In this document: positions 43,021 through 52,137 of the stretch, one piece after another | Layout of the letters: each line of letters starts with the position of its first letter | Numbering within the stretch: the stretch's first letter is position 1 | Position numbers and translations under genes: made by a program | Notes under the pieces: generated by a model | Database searches by the model: none | What the model was told of the DNA's origin: nothing | The model's input: the letters and a program-made list of their open reading frames with translations, nothing else | NCBI GenBank assembly: GCA_947494435.1 | Contig: CANLUY010000003.1 | Span: 1 to 64,000 of the forward strand | Origin: an uncultured Litoreibacter sp. | GTDB taxonomy: Bacteria > Pseudomonadota > Alphaproteobacteria > Rhodobacterales > Rhodobacteraceae | Direction of reading: 5' to 3' | DNA length: 64,000 bases

Positions 43021-43428
43021 TCAGATGCAAGAAAAGGCGACTGGCTCGCCGAGGTCTACAGTTTGCGTGTTGGCACCAACACTGAGCTCAACACGCGCCG
43101 CATTGCGCAGGCTGTCAAGAAGCGGTTGCCAAACTTCATCGCCAAGATCGCGCTTAGACAATCGACTATGGACAAGAGGCGCTGTGATCGTTTCGCCGCT
43201 TGGAAAGGTAAGAGTTGCGTTTGTGGTCAGGTCAGAATTTCCGCCCAAGACGATCAGCATCATGGTTTCTGTGCCGCCATAGACGCGGTTCGGGTCACAG
43301 ACGAGGCGAATTGTGGCCCGGCCATCTGTGGCAGAATAGAGATCAAGGCCGCGCGAAAAACTATGCTCCCATGCGAAGGCAGGAGCCGAGCTGAGAGCCG
43401 CCACCGCCAAAAAAATATGAAGTCTCAT
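43021..43428 (-). CDS. Secreted protein, uncharacterised
   Basis: A 135-residue protein with a signal peptide (residues 1-19, cleavage after APAFA). The mature part is beta-rich (ATIRLVCDPNRVYGG, DLTTNATLTFPSGETIT), with two Cys (near residues 44 and 134) that may form a disulfide. It stands convergent to ardC. No family recognised. Confidence 0.6.
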   Translation of the reverse strand: MRLHIFLAVAALSSAPAFAWEHSFSRGLDLYSATDGRATIRLVCDPNRVYGGTETMMLIVLGGNSDLTTNATLTFPSGETITAPLVHSRLSKRDLGDEVWQPLLDSLRNAARVELSVGANTQTVDLGEPVAFSCI

Positions 43429-43490
43429 GAATTGCGCCAGCTAACATCCTTTCGGTGCCAGCCTACCATTTTCAGGTCAAAATGAGAAGT

Positions 43491-43715
43491 TCATGCATCT
43501 TCGTCGGCGGCTTCTACCCACTTGTTCTGCCAGATATCAAATGAGGCTGTCTTTACTCCCTTTGGGTTTAGGATTTTGAGAGTGCCGATCGTTTGACTGT
43601 CCTGCATGTAACATGATCCAAACAGTCTTAAGGTGTCTTCGGAGGAAGCAAATACGATGCCCAGATCAAGGTTTTCGTCTTCGCTCCGCATCGAGTAGAG
43701 ATCAGGCATATTCAT
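43491..43715 (-). CDS. Small protein, uncharacterised
   Basis: A 74-residue acidic protein (MNMPDLYSMRSEDENLDLGIVFASSEDTLRLFGSC...). It overlaps the preceding 43702-43869 gene by 14 bp, so it is in the same transcript. Function unknown. Confidence 0.5.
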   Translation of the reverse strand: MNMPDLYSMRSEDENLDLGIVFASSEDTLRLFGSCYMQDSQTIGTLKILNPKGVKTASFDIWQNKWVEAADEDA

Positions 43716-43869
43716 AAACCACGTCCTTTTCGTCGCGTGGGACATCGTCGTTCCACTTTGGATCGATATCTCCAGTGTTCCATTCAAAAAGATAGCCGAC
43801 AATCTCGCGGGTTCTGGCATCGCGGATGCGAGCAATTGCTTTCCCTTCTTTCTTTCGTTTTCGTGCCAT
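43702..43869 (-). CDS. Small basic protein, uncharacterised
   Basis: A 55-residue protein with a basic N-terminus (MARKRKKEGKAIARIRDARTREIVGYLFEW) and an acidic C-terminal half. AGGGACACAGG precedes the ATG. It lies behind a structured leader related to the family A leaders (43870-44040). Confidence 0.5.
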   Translation of the reverse strand: MARKRKKEGKAIARIRDARTREIVGYLFEWNTGDIDPKWNDDVPRDEKDVVYEYA

Positions 43870-43874
43870 CCTGT

Positions 43875-44040
43875 GTCCCTCTATGAGGCGTTTGGGAGGG
43901 GCCCTTACTCCGCCAGTGGCGAAGTCTCCGCTGGTTTGTCCAGCCGAATGGCCCATGCCATTCGGCTGGACAAAGCAGAGAGGGCGCAGCCCGTCCTGCG
44001 GCCGGAACCGGATTGAAGACAGGGGGCCGGAGGGTTGAAA
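43875..44040 (-). promoter_or_regulatory. Structured leader with 17-bp inverted repeat, family A-like, copy 3
   Basis: A perfect 17-bp inverted repeat (43935-43951 and 43958-43974, arm TTTGTCCAGCCGAATGG, loop CCCATG) is the longest in the window. Read on the minus strand it follows GACGGGC-TGC-GCCC, as in the other two family A leaders, and precedes a small gene at 43869. It might instead be part of the transfer origin, because the relaxosome genes lie 2.3 kb away. Confidence 0.5.
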
Positions 44041-44265
44041 ATTGGGGGGACCGCGCGCAGCGTGGGGGTGCCGATTTTCTGCGTGGAGGCTGGCGCGCTC
44101 GCGCGACATCACAACCCCTGTTGAAAGCCGGGGCCGGATGGCAGGCGGATCGTAATGCAGATTAACGCCGACGCGCCTAGAGCGAAGCGGAGGGGGCGTT
44201 GTCTCCTGCTTCAATCAATCCCGCTTCTTGCGGGATTTCTCTGGTCTTAATGCGTTGGTGTTCAG
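44041..44265. other. GC-rich intergenic stretch
   Basis: No gene is supported. A hairpin (TCCCGC-TTCTT-GCGGGA, about 44219-44236) after the partner gene of the ParA homologue may end its transcript. Confidence 0.4.
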
Positions 44266-44973
44266 CTAGGTGTACTTTTTGATCAGCTCAGCGATCACAT
44301 CATCCAGCATTTCCCAAAAGAGCGTTTCGAACTGTCCGCGTACCATGGCGGGATCGGAGCGCACTCGCAGTGGGTCATGTTCATCGCGCATGGCATCTAG
44401 GATCGCGCCATCGAGGCGTTTTGATGTGTGATATCCGTCTTGCATCGGAAGTCGGTCTGCATCGGGTTTGGGGACGAAGGTCGGTGAAAGAACGAATTTC
44501 TCCGTTGCACGTCGCCCAGCAAGCATCACTATGTCTCGCTGCTGCAGCCCCTTTTCAATCAACGGCTGCATGGCATGAGCTTGGTCGATCTTAACAGCAG
44601 CATCTAGAGTGATTTGTCTGTCACCACGTGGTGAATTGGAAGCCTTCGGCTTTTCTGCCGGTTTTGGTTTCGGTCTTGCGGCAATCGGTTTTGCTGTTGT
44701 CGTCTTTGCCGTTGGTGCTTTGGGCTTGGCGACAGGTTTCTTTGCCTTTGGTGCTGGAGTTTTGGTTTCTGCTGCAGATGCTTTTGGTTCAACGACAGCA
44801 GCAGCTTCCTCATTGGTGGTTGTCGCGTCTTTGCTGGGATTTGCCGATTGTTCGTTAACCCCAGGGATTTTGACGTCTGGCGGCATGTCGCTTTCAACCG
44901 CGCGGAAGCGCTCGAACGTATGTGAATAGTTTGGATCTGCACCAGTAATCTTCGGTTTCTTGCGGCGTACCAT
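44266..44973 (-). CDS. Partner protein of the ParA/VirC1-like ATPase
   Basis: A 235-residue protein. The first 50 residues contain PNYSHTFERFRAVESDMPPD. A long Ala/Lys/Pro-rich linker (about 55-125) follows, then a compact C-terminal part (DRQITLDAAVKIDQAHAMQPLIEKGLQQRDIVMLAGRRATEKFVLSP). Its start overlaps the ParA stop (TAATG). Position and layout suit a DNA-binding or bridging partner in partition or relaxosome recruitment, like VirC2. The family is not certain. Confidence 0.6.
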   Translation of the reverse strand: MVRRKKPKITGADPNYSHTFERFRAVESDMPPDVKIPGVNEQSANPSKDATTTNEEAAAVVEPKASAAETKTPAPKAKKPVAKPKAPTAKTTTAKPIAARPKPKPAEKPKASNSPRGDRQITLDAAVKIDQAHAMQPLIEKGLQQRDIVMLAGRRATEKFVLSPTFVPKPDADRLPMQDGYHTSKRLDGAILDAMRDEHDPLRVRSDPAMVRGQFETLFWEMLDDVIAELIKKYT

Positions 44974-45686
44974 TATTCAGCCTCCAAGATTTCTGAGAGA
45001 ATGTCTTGGGCCTCTTCAACGGCTTCGTCAAAGTGCTTGGCGTGTGTCCGAAGAAGAGCATACCGTGATGTGCGTCTTTTTTCGGCGATGTCATGGAGGA
45101 AGCCGTCTGCGTCCGCATCCATGTGCTGGTTGCGGTGCATGAAGTAGTTTTCCATGATGGGGAAAAGGCGTAGAGCTTCTTCCTCTATCTTCTTTTGCGC
45201 CATAGTGGGTTTGTTGGGCACGTCGGCGAAGATGATACGTAGGCTAGGGAGCGCTGTCGGATCGTCAGTGCGTTCACGAAGCCCGACATACCAATTGAAA
45301 GTGTCTTTCGTGATCGAGAGGTCTTTCTCTGAGAGCTTCATAGGCACGACGAGGAAATCGCTGCTTGCTGCCAGATCATCTGCCCAGGCTCCAGCTGCCC
45401 CCTGTGTGTCGACGAAAACTATGTCGGTTTCGCCAGATTGCCAGGCTTCTTCAATCACCTTTTCTAGGTCACTGGAAAATTCAAGTTGCTGTACTGTTAC
45501 CAGTGGGTCATCGATCTTGACCCGGTGAAACCACCGGTACAATGCTTGCTGTGGGTCGGCGTCGAGCACGAGACAGCGTTTACCGTCTTTGACGGCAGCG
45601 CTGGTGATTGCCTGCATTAGCGTTGTTTTTCCTGCGCCGCCTTTTCGCGTCATCACTGTGACGACTTTCATATCATCATTTTGCAT
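44973..45686 (-). CDS. ParA/VirC1-like Walker ATPase
   Basis: A 237-residue ATPase with the deviant Walker A RKGGAGKTTLMQA at residues 14-26, motif VLDADPQQALYRWF near 40, and Walker A' companion FVDTQGAAGAWAD near 95. It is a ParA/MinD-superfamily protein. On conjugative plasmids with VirD2 relaxases this gene is commonly VirC1-like, helping the relaxosome dock at the coupling protein; partition is the alternative. A GCGTG repeat array lies immediately upstream of its start. Confidence 0.8.
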   Translation of the reverse strand: MQNDDMKVVTVMTRKGGAGKTTLMQAITSAAVKDGKRCLVLDADPQQALYRWFHRVKIDDPLVTVQQLEFSSDLEKVIEEAWQSGETDIVFVDTQGAAGAWADDLAASSDFLVVPMKLSEKDLSITKDTFNWYVGLRERTDDPTALPSLRIIFADVPNKPTMAQKKIEEEALRLFPIMENYFMHRNQHMDADADGFLHDIAEKRRTSRYALLRTHAKHFDEAVEEAQDILSEILEAE

Positions 45687-45700
45687 TCTTCTGCTCTCTT

Positions 45701-45957
45701 GCGTGTTGCGTGTGGCTTTTCGCGTGTCGCTTGGTTTTTGTACTTATTCGCGTGCTGCTTGTCTCATGCAGCGTGTCGCGTGTCAATTATCGCTGGTCGC
45801 CTATCGCGTGTCCGTTGTCGGTGTCGCGTGGCGCGTGTTGCGTGGCACGCATTGCGTGTTGCGTGTATTAAAATACGTGTCGCGTTACGCGTACACGTTA
45901 TCGCGTGTCCGTATGCGCTTCACGCGTGATCAAGGTCGCGTGTCGCGTGTCGCGTGT
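45701..45957. repeat. GCGTG repeat array between the ParA-like and mobC genes
   Basis: Seventeen GCGTG pentamers occur in about 257 bp, many as GCGTGTNGCGTG pairs spaced 7-8 bp, with palindromic CGCGTTACGCGT in the middle. The density is unlike any other part of the window. It resembles a centromere or overdrive-like binding region for the ParA-like/partner pair or the relaxosome. It is not a CRISPR array (no spacers). Confidence 0.7.
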
Positions 45958-46217
45958 TTGTGGTCGAACAGGGTCCAGAAGGTGCATTTCAGATCAGTCG
46001 GGCAGAGATGGGTCAACCGTGTGGACTCAAAAGACCCCTTAACGCCACGGAGAGGGGGGCTACAGCGCCACTTCGCTAAAATCTGTAGACAGGTAGCCCT
46101 CGGGCTGTTTTGGCCCTACAGGGGCCGCTTTTCAAAGCTGAGGATCGCACGAGCTGACATAGCCAGCGAGTTTCTACATCTGTGGCCTCGGTTTTGCAAA
46201 CCTCGGCGCGAAACAGA
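45958..46217. other. Region that may contain oriT
   Basis: No gene is supported. It lies between the repeat array and the mobC promoter, the usual place for an origin of transfer, but no nic sequence that I know (VirD2- or RP4-like ATCCTG) is visible. Inverted CAGGTAGCCC/GGGCTG and GGCCCTACAGGGGCC segments occur around 46090-46125. Confidence 0.35.
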
Positions 46218-46289
46218 ATACATACCACAATTCAGACAAAACCGCAGTATTGACACAATACAGCATTTTTGTATTCTTTCGGTATGTAT
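46218..46289. promoter_or_regulatory. mobC promoter region with nested inverted repeats
   Basis: ATACATACC (46218-46226) and GGTATGTAT (46281-46289) form an outer 9-bp inverted repeat. Inside are GTATTG-ACA-CAATAC (46247-46261) and ACAAAACCG (about 46236-46244), the latter matching the rc of the CGGTTTTGT seen at 63821. The site is 34 bp before mobC. Confidence 0.55.
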
Positions 46290-46322
46290 GAGGATGGCAG
46301 GAAATAGGGGTTCTTTGTTCGT

Positions 46323-46895
46323 ATGCCTAAAGGCCGAATTCTAACACCAAACGAGCGCTTGGCGATAGTGCGTGAGGCGGCGAAAGGTGCTGACGTGAAA
46401 GGGCTTGCCCTGCGATTTGGGGTAACGCGGCGAACGATCCACTACACAATCAAGCGCGAAAAAGATCGGCGTCGGGACACTGGGATAAGAACTGCCGCCG
46501 CAAGCGTAACGGTGACACCGGACGAGATGGATGCGTTTGATCTGGCGATTTCAAAACATGGATTTGGCAGTCGGGCAGACGCATTGCGGGCGCTGATGCA
46601 GGCTACGAATGGCATTTTTGTCCCCGATGATCACCTGTCTGGCGAGCTGGCCGGGTTCCGTGCTGCCCTGAATCGTGTTGGTAACAACGTCACCCAGATT
46701 GCGAGGCGGATGAACGAAGCAAAGAAGCGCGGAATGCCTGCGCCGTGGTCGGACAGGCAATACGAGGAAATCAGAGCGCTCGCAGGTCTGATTTTGGAGA
46801 TGGGGGATCAAGCTGATTTGCTCATCAAGCGGCGCAAGGATGCCATGACGGTGACGGTGAACGAGGTGTTGAGGGAGTTTGCTCTTGGCACGTAA
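46323..46895 (+). CDS. mobC: Relaxosome accessory protein MobC, with N-terminal HTH
   Basis: A 190-residue protein. The N-terminal 45 residues form a homeodomain-like helix-turn-helix (LTPNERLAIVREAAKGADVKGLALRFGVTRRTIHYTIKRE). A MobC-like part follows (VTVTPDEMDAFDLAISKHGFGSRADALRALM, then LNRVGNNVTQIARRMNEAKKRG), a recognised MobC motif. It should bind oriT with the relaxase. Its stop overlaps the relaxase start. Expression is probably controlled by the inverted repeats just upstream. Confidence 0.82.
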   Translation: MPKGRILTPNERLAIVREAAKGADVKGLALRFGVTRRTIHYTIKREKDRRRDTGIRTAAASVTVTPDEMDAFDLAISKHGFGSRADALRALMQATNGIFVPDDHLSGELAGFRAALNRVGNNVTQIARRMNEAKKRGMPAPWSDRQYEEIRALAGLILEMGDQADLLIKRRKDAMTVTVNEVLREFALGT

Positions 46896-49665
46896 TAGCG
46901 CCGTCGAGGCTGTCACAGGTGAGGTGTTCCGTGAGGGATGGGACCGTGTTCGCGGTTCTATGCAAGGTCTCAACAGCAAGAAGCATGGACAACTCTATCG
47001 CGCTGCACGTGGTCATCGATCGGCGGTGTTCAAGGCCATCAAGAACGGTGGGACGCACACGAAGGGCCAGCTCAGCAATCAGCTTTCCTATATCACGCGC
47101 GATAATAAGCTGGCGCACTTCGTGGATAGTCGCGGGACCTTTGATGGGAAAACCAAGTTCGAAGACAAAGACATCAAAAAGATCACGGACCGGTTTGCCG
47201 AGCGTTGGGACAGTGGATTTCGCCCAAAGATGGGCAATACCACGCACATGCTCATGTCATTCCCGAAAGGTACGAAGTCGGAGGACGTGAGAGACATCGC
47301 ATCTGACGTATGCGAGCGGTTCTTTGAAACTGATGAAGGGCACTTCGACTATGTGATTGCCGTTCACAAGGATCGGGATCACCCGCACGCTCATATCGTC
47401 TTGAATAGGCGGTCCCAGGAGGGAGAGTTCTTCTATCTGGGTCGTGATCATCGATTCAATTACGACGATTTCCGGCTCGCGATGGTGGAAGAGGCCGAGA
47501 AATATGGCGTGAAGTTGGAAGCGACGCGCCGGGTTGATCGCGGCGTTGTTCACTATCCGCCTAGGACGCGAGAAATCTATGCGGTCAAGCAAGACGCTGA
47601 AAATGGTGTGGTGCGTGAACCCGAGCAGAGAGAGCGGGTAGGGCGCGATCTTGCACGGACGTTGGCTGAAATTGCCAGCACGAGACTTGTTTATCACTCG
47701 CTCGCTGCGGAGGCCTCAGCCGACAGCCGAGAAGAAATATCCGAGGCCCTTCTGAAAGCGGCAGAGCTTTTGGGCAAGGGAACAACCATTCAGCATGATG
47801 GAGACATTTACATGGGAGCCGCCGAGGACTTTGACGATCTGAAGGGGCAGTATGCCGATACTGTTGAGGAAGTGCAGGCCCGCATCGCACGGCTTCCTGA
47901 AGGTGAACGGGCGGCCAATGAACGAAGGCTGAACGACATCCAAGTCGGCCTCCGTCGGATGCAGCCGCTTGGTCTGCGATCTGTGACGCTTGAGCAAAAG
48001 CCTTCAGAGGGCGGTATTTATTCTGAGACGAATATCAACAGCGAACTTGTTGGGCGATTGGAGGATGGAAGCACGCGCGCCCAGATTGACAACGCTTTGC
48101 GAGGGACCGGGATCAGCGCTGATACCGTCGTCAACCGCATCGCGACCGGCGCACCAAATGCGGCGTTAGAGCGTCAATGGATTGCTGACGATCTTGCAAA
48201 AGTTGCCGAGGCACAGGGTTTAAACCTGGAGCGCAAGGACGATCTTGAGGTTGCACGAGAGCGCTTGAACCAAGTGCATGTAGAGTTGGGCACGGCCCTT
48301 GAGCGGGCAGAGGTGCTGCGCGATGACGGCGTGATTGAAGAAACTCGCGAAATTCGCTTCCACTTTGATCAGGAGCGTCTGGACGATACCACACGGGCGG
48401 TGCGCCAAGAATTGAGAGGGCAGGGGGTCAATGAAGCGCAGCTTGACGCCCGTGTCGTTGAGATTGAAAACCGGGCGTTTGACCGGGTTGAAGCAGAGCA
48501 GCGGGACTATCTCGCAACGCGGCCTGAAATTCTTTCTGATCCAGGGGCTGTCTACCGCACAGACGAAGAGGGTAGGGGGCGGATCACAGATCGGGAGCTA
48601 GCGGATCGGCTTGATCGGGAGATTGACATCATCCTTGACCGTTCGCCTGCCAATCAGAGCATTTCCGAGGCCGTCGCGTCCGATTTCAAGGACCGCTACC
48701 CCGACATGCCGGATCACGTTGCACGAGGCTTGGGCGATACCTACGAGACGAGCTTCCGTTTGAATAATGAGCAGGAGTTGCGCGAGGCAGAGCTTGAAGC
48801 CGCTGATGTTGAGACAGCACGAGAAGCTGCGCTTGAAGCGAACCGGTTCGACAGCGGTATCGCGAAGACGGAAGAGGATGGAATTTCCGCCGCAGAGCGC
48901 CGTGCGCTGGTCACAGAGATTGAGGCCAACGTAAGAGAGGGCGCAAACGACGATGACCGGCCTTACGCTGACGACCGGTTTGAGCAACTGGTGAGAGAGC
49001 GCGACCGGCTGGAAGCCAATGGAGCCAGCTTGCAACAACGCGTAACTCTGGCGACGGAGTTTACCCAACTTTCTCTTGCCCGTCAGAACGATGAGCTTAG
49101 TCCCGAAGAAGCGCGGCGAGCCGATGCGATCTTGCGTGACACTGCCGATAAGTATGGCAGGCAGATGCTCGACGGCCTTCAACGTGAAGATACGCGCGAA
49201 TTTATGTCGATACATGATGAAGGGTATTTCAGCCAAGACGAGAAAGCTGACGAGTTTGAGATAGAACGACGCAGAGACTATAGGCTTGCCATACAACCCT
49301 ACCAGACAAAGCAGATTGAAAACCCAGAAATCCGGCGTGTGATTGAGCATGAGATGTCCGACGATGCTTCGCCGTCGCTGGCAACGGACGAACAGCGTCT
49401 TAGCTATCGCGAGCAGGTTGAAAATGAGCTTGATGACGAGCAAATTGAGCGGTTGCAGGAAGGTGACAGCGACGCTTTGGAGAACCTGTCTGACGATAGG
49501 CTAGACCGTCTCTACGTTGCGAAAGCCTATCTGCAATCGGATGCAGCAACGGCGAACTCTGAAGCTTATCGTGAGGTCGTGGAAGAGATCGCCGAAGAGC
49601 AGTATGAGTTGCAACGAGACCGGCTGGTCGACTCTGAACGCGAAGGAGGGCCGGTCCATGGGTAA
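46885..49665 (+). CDS. virD2: VirD2-type relaxase
   Basis: A 926-residue relaxase that should nick oriT and pilot the strand into the recipient. The metal-binding three-His motif HKDRDHPHAHIV is near residues 161-172, followed by LNRR. The nucleophile Tyr is likely the one in NQLSYITRD near residue 70. About 700 residues of helical, Glu/Arg-rich sequence follow, probably a translocation or coiled-coil region. TTG at 46885 is preferred because GAGGGAG is 7 nt upstream; TTG at 46879 is too close. It overlaps mobC by 11 bp and the coupling-protein gene by 8 bp. Confidence 0.88.
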   Translation: MARNSAVEAVTGEVFREGWDRVRGSMQGLNSKKHGQLYRAARGHRSAVFKAIKNGGTHTKGQLSNQLSYITRDNKLAHFVDSRGTFDGKTKFEDKDIKKITDRFAERWDSGFRPKMGNTTHMLMSFPKGTKSEDVRDIASDVCERFFETDEGHFDYVIAVHKDRDHPHAHIVLNRRSQEGEFFYLGRDHRFNYDDFRLAMVEEAEKYGVKLEATRRVDRGVVHYPPRTREIYAVKQDAENGVVREPEQRERVGRDLARTLAEIASTRLVYHSLAAEASADSREEISEALLKAAELLGKGTTIQHDGDIYMGAAEDFDDLKGQYADTVEEVQARIARLPEGERAANERRLNDIQVGLRRMQPLGLRSVTLEQKPSEGGIYSETNINSELVGRLEDGSTRAQIDNALRGTGISADTVVNRIATGAPNAALERQWIADDLAKVAEAQGLNLERKDDLEVARERLNQVHVELGTALERAEVLRDDGVIEETREIRFHFDQERLDDTTRAVRQELRGQGVNEAQLDARVVEIENRAFDRVEAEQRDYLATRPEILSDPGAVYRTDEEGRGRITDRELADRLDREIDIILDRSPANQSISEAVASDFKDRYPDMPDHVARGLGDTYETSFRLNNEQELREAELEAADVETAREAALEANRFDSGIAKTEEDGISAAERRALVTEIEANVREGANDDDRPYADDRFEQLVRERDRLEANGASLQQRVTLATEFTQLSLARQNDELSPEEARRADAILRDTADKYGRQMLDGLQREDTREFMSIHDEGYFSQDEKADEFEIERRRDYRLAIQPYQTKQIENPEIRRVIEHEMSDDASPSLATDEQRLSYREQVENELDDEQIERLQEGDSDALENLSDDRLDRLYVAKAYLQSDAATANSEAYREVVEEIAEEQYELQRDRLVDSEREGGPVHG

Positions 49666-51784
49666 GGGTCGCATCGCATTTGGCGTTCTCATTCTTACAC
49701 TGTTGGCGCTCGCCATCGGCTATGTCGTTTCTTCTGCTGTGTTGACGTTCAAGGACCTCGGTTTCCAGGCTGAGATCGACTTTTTCTATCTAGCAGAGAA
49801 CTACCTATATCTTCGCCAGTTCAGGCCTGATGACTTCCGGCTTGTGAACCTCATCATGGCTGGGATCGGCATTACTGGTTTGATGATGAGTGTTGCCGTG
49901 TCCGGTTCGGCGTTGACCAAGTTCGGCCTCACGCATTGGCAAAAGACCGGGGAACTGGCGAAAAACGGGTTTTTTGGAAAGCCTGGAACAGGGTTTATTC
50001 TCGGCAAACTGGTGAAGCCAAAACGAAAAGGCAAATACCTGGTTGCAAAGACCTTCCCGCACGCGCTGATTGTTGCGCCGACCGGTCGAGGCAAGACGAG
50101 CGGTTTCGTCATACCCAATCTTCTAACGTGGGAAGGCTCTGCCGTTGTCCTGGATGTGAAGGGGGAGAACTTTGAGGCGACCGCGCGACATCGTCGCCAA
50201 CAGGGCGATAAGATCTTCCGCTTTGCGCCGACCGATTTTGAGGATCGCAGAACCCATCGCTATAACCCTTTGCTTCGCATTTCTGAATTGAAGGACGCGG
50301 CTCAGCAACAGATGGAGCTGCAACTGCTCGCAACACTGTTTCTGCAGAATGAGAACGACCGCGTTCAAGGTCTCTTGAAAGGAGGTATCGATCTATTCGT
50401 TGCCGCCGGTCTCTTAGCATTCGAGCGGAAGAAGCCCACGCTTGGAGAAATCTACCGCATTGCGGCATCTGGCGGGAACAAGCAGAAGGAATATATGGCG
50501 CGCGGCGTTGAGGTGGAGAACGAAGCTGCGAAGCTGATTTTCACGCGGCTTGCTTCAACCAACAACGAGACGCTGACTTCTTACGTGTCGTTGCTAATGA
50601 CTTCGGGCTTGGACCAATGGCAGAACCCGGCGATTGACGCTGCAACACAGGAGTCTGACTTCGATTTTCGGAGAATTCGAAAGGAGCCGTTCAGTGTCTA
50701 CATAATTGTCCAGCCGCTGATGGTCGAACCAATGGCACCATTGATCCGTCTGTTCTTTTCCGACCTTCTGGCGTCGATGCAGGACAAAGAGCCGGGTCCA
50801 GACGAGCCGTGGCCGGTCATGATTATGCTCGATGAGTTTAACCGGCTTGGAAAAATGCCCATTGTGACGAAGAGCATCGAGACCTTGCGCGCATACCGTG
50901 GGCACCTCGCAATTGTCACCCAAACGATTCCAGCGCTTGATGAAATATATGGGGAAAACACCCGACGCGCGTTGCAAGGGAACGCTGGGGTTAAGCTTTA
51001 CCTTACCCCATCGGATGAAAAGACGGTCGAAGAACTAACTAAGGCTGTCGGAAAGACGACAAAGAAGGTTGTCACGCAGTCGCGGGCGATCGGCAAAATG
51101 CCCTTTGAGGGTCGCAGTCAGTCGGTGAGGACGGAGGAAGTTTCATTGCTTCCGGAGGACGAAGCCAGGCGCTTGCCTCTTGATGACATCGTTATGGTGA
51201 TCGACGCGCAAATGCCTATCCGAGCAAAGCGTATCGAGTATTTTAGCGATCCTTTCTTTAAGGGCATCCATGCTGCTCAGAAAGGGGATCTTCCTTTCCC
51301 TGAGAAAGAAGTATCCACTTCGACCGCTTCAGTCGAAGTTGAAACTCAGGAAGAGGATTTGATAGTCGAGGCCGCAGTTGAAAAGCCTTCACCAAAGCCA
51401 AGAGTAAGTCCATCGACTGATGTGTCGGCCTCATCACCTGCGGCGACGCCGACACCACCGCTAGAGCAAGGCAAATTGCCAATTGAACCTGTTGATCGTC
51501 CAGCTCCGCCGCGCGAGTCTATTCAAATGGCTATGGCAACCAAACAACGTGAGACACTGCGGACGTCCAAAAGAAAGAAGGCCAAGGGTGTGGTGGCAGT
51601 AGATGCGGATCAGCAGCGTCAAATCGAATTGAACCTGGCGATACAAACCGAGTTGACCTTAGAAGGGCCGACCGATGGGGATGTAGCCGAGCTGCAAAAG
51701 GCCATGGGTGATCTGGAAGACTTCAGAGATAGCTTGCCTGACAATGAGGACATTGCGCAGGGACCGACAGCGAAAGCTGTTTAG
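49658..51784 (+). CDS. virD4: Type IV coupling protein, VirD4/TraG family
   Basis: A 708-residue inner-membrane ATPase. Two N-terminal membrane segments (residues about 7-30 and 65-90) anchor it. Walker A APTGRGKTSG is near 140, the DVKGEN motif near 165 and Walker B MIMLDEFNRLG near 387. The C-terminal 170 residues are Pro/Ser-rich and disordered. It passes the relaxase-DNA complex to the VirB channel. GGAGG is 9 nt before the ATG. Confidence 0.92.
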   Translation: MGKGRIAFGVLILTLLALAIGYVVSSAVLTFKDLGFQAEIDFFYLAENYLYLRQFRPDDFRLVNLIMAGIGITGLMMSVAVSGSALTKFGLTHWQKTGELAKNGFFGKPGTGFILGKLVKPKRKGKYLVAKTFPHALIVAPTGRGKTSGFVIPNLLTWEGSAVVLDVKGENFEATARHRRQQGDKIFRFAPTDFEDRRTHRYNPLLRISELKDAAQQQMELQLLATLFLQNENDRVQGLLKGGIDLFVAAGLLAFERKKPTLGEIYRIAASGGNKQKEYMARGVEVENEAAKLIFTRLASTNNETLTSYVSLLMTSGLDQWQNPAIDAATQESDFDFRRIRKEPFSVYIIVQPLMVEPMAPLIRLFFSDLLASMQDKEPGPDEPWPVMIMLDEFNRLGKMPIVTKSIETLRAYRGHLAIVTQTIPALDEIYGENTRRALQGNAGVKLYLTPSDEKTVEELTKAVGKTTKKVVTQSRAIGKMPFEGRSQSVRTEEVSLLPEDEARRLPLDDIVMVIDAQMPIRAKRIEYFSDPFFKGIHAAQKGDLPFPEKEVSTSTASVEVETQEEDLIVEAAVEKPSPKPRVSPSTDVSASSPAATPTPPLEQGKLPIEPVDRPAPPRESIQMAMATKQRETLRTSKRKKAKGVVAVDADQQRQIELNLAIQTELTLEGPTDGDVAELQKAMGDLEDFRDSLPDNEDIAQGPTAKAV

Positions 51785-51798
51785 GAGGGCAGGGCGCT

Positions 51799-52074
51799 TC
51801 AATGCAGCGTCCGCGGAGGATAATCGAATAGGATTACGTGGAATCCTTCTGGATCGGAAGGCGGTGCAACGAGCAGGAATGTTTCGTGGGATCCGTCCTT
51901 CCGATACAGGCATCGGTATCGGCCTTTGTTGTCCCCTTCGTCTGTGATTTCATCGTATCGACAGGTGTACGTGATCCCGGCGCTCTCCCATTCCGAGAGT
52001 CCAGACAAAGTGATCAAAGAGAGTGGCTTACCATTGAGCATGATGAGCTTTTGATCAACGACGACTTGTTCCAT
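51799..52074 (-). CDS. Small protein at the end of the virB operon
   Basis: A 91-residue protein, not recognised. It is beta-rich (KLIMLNGKPLSLITLSG, GITYTCRYDEITDEGDNKGRYRCLYRKDGSHETFLLVAPP). GAGGTGG precedes the ATG. It lies downstream of virB6 on the same strand and ends 14 bp from the convergent virD4 stop. It may be a regulator or accessory factor of transfer. Confidence 0.6.
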   Translation of the reverse strand: MEQVVVDQKLIMLNGKPLSLITLSGLSEWESAGITYTCRYDEITDEGDNKGRYRCLYRKDGSHETFLLVAPPSDPEGFHVILFDYPPRTLH

Positions 52075-52137
52075 CGGCAGCCACCTCTTTAAGCGAAGAC
52101 GGCCCGCAATGCGGGCCGCTCAGGTGATGTTCAATAA

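Noticed and set aside
45701..45957. CRISPR array
   Set aside because: The GCGTG pentamers are too short and have no spacers; no cas genes are nearby.
45589..46344. A 251-codon plus-strand frame across the GCGTG array
   Set aside because: It is produced by the repeat, has abnormal Arg/Cys/Val composition (CRVSVVGVAWRVLRG) and overlaps the parA-like start and the mobC promoter.
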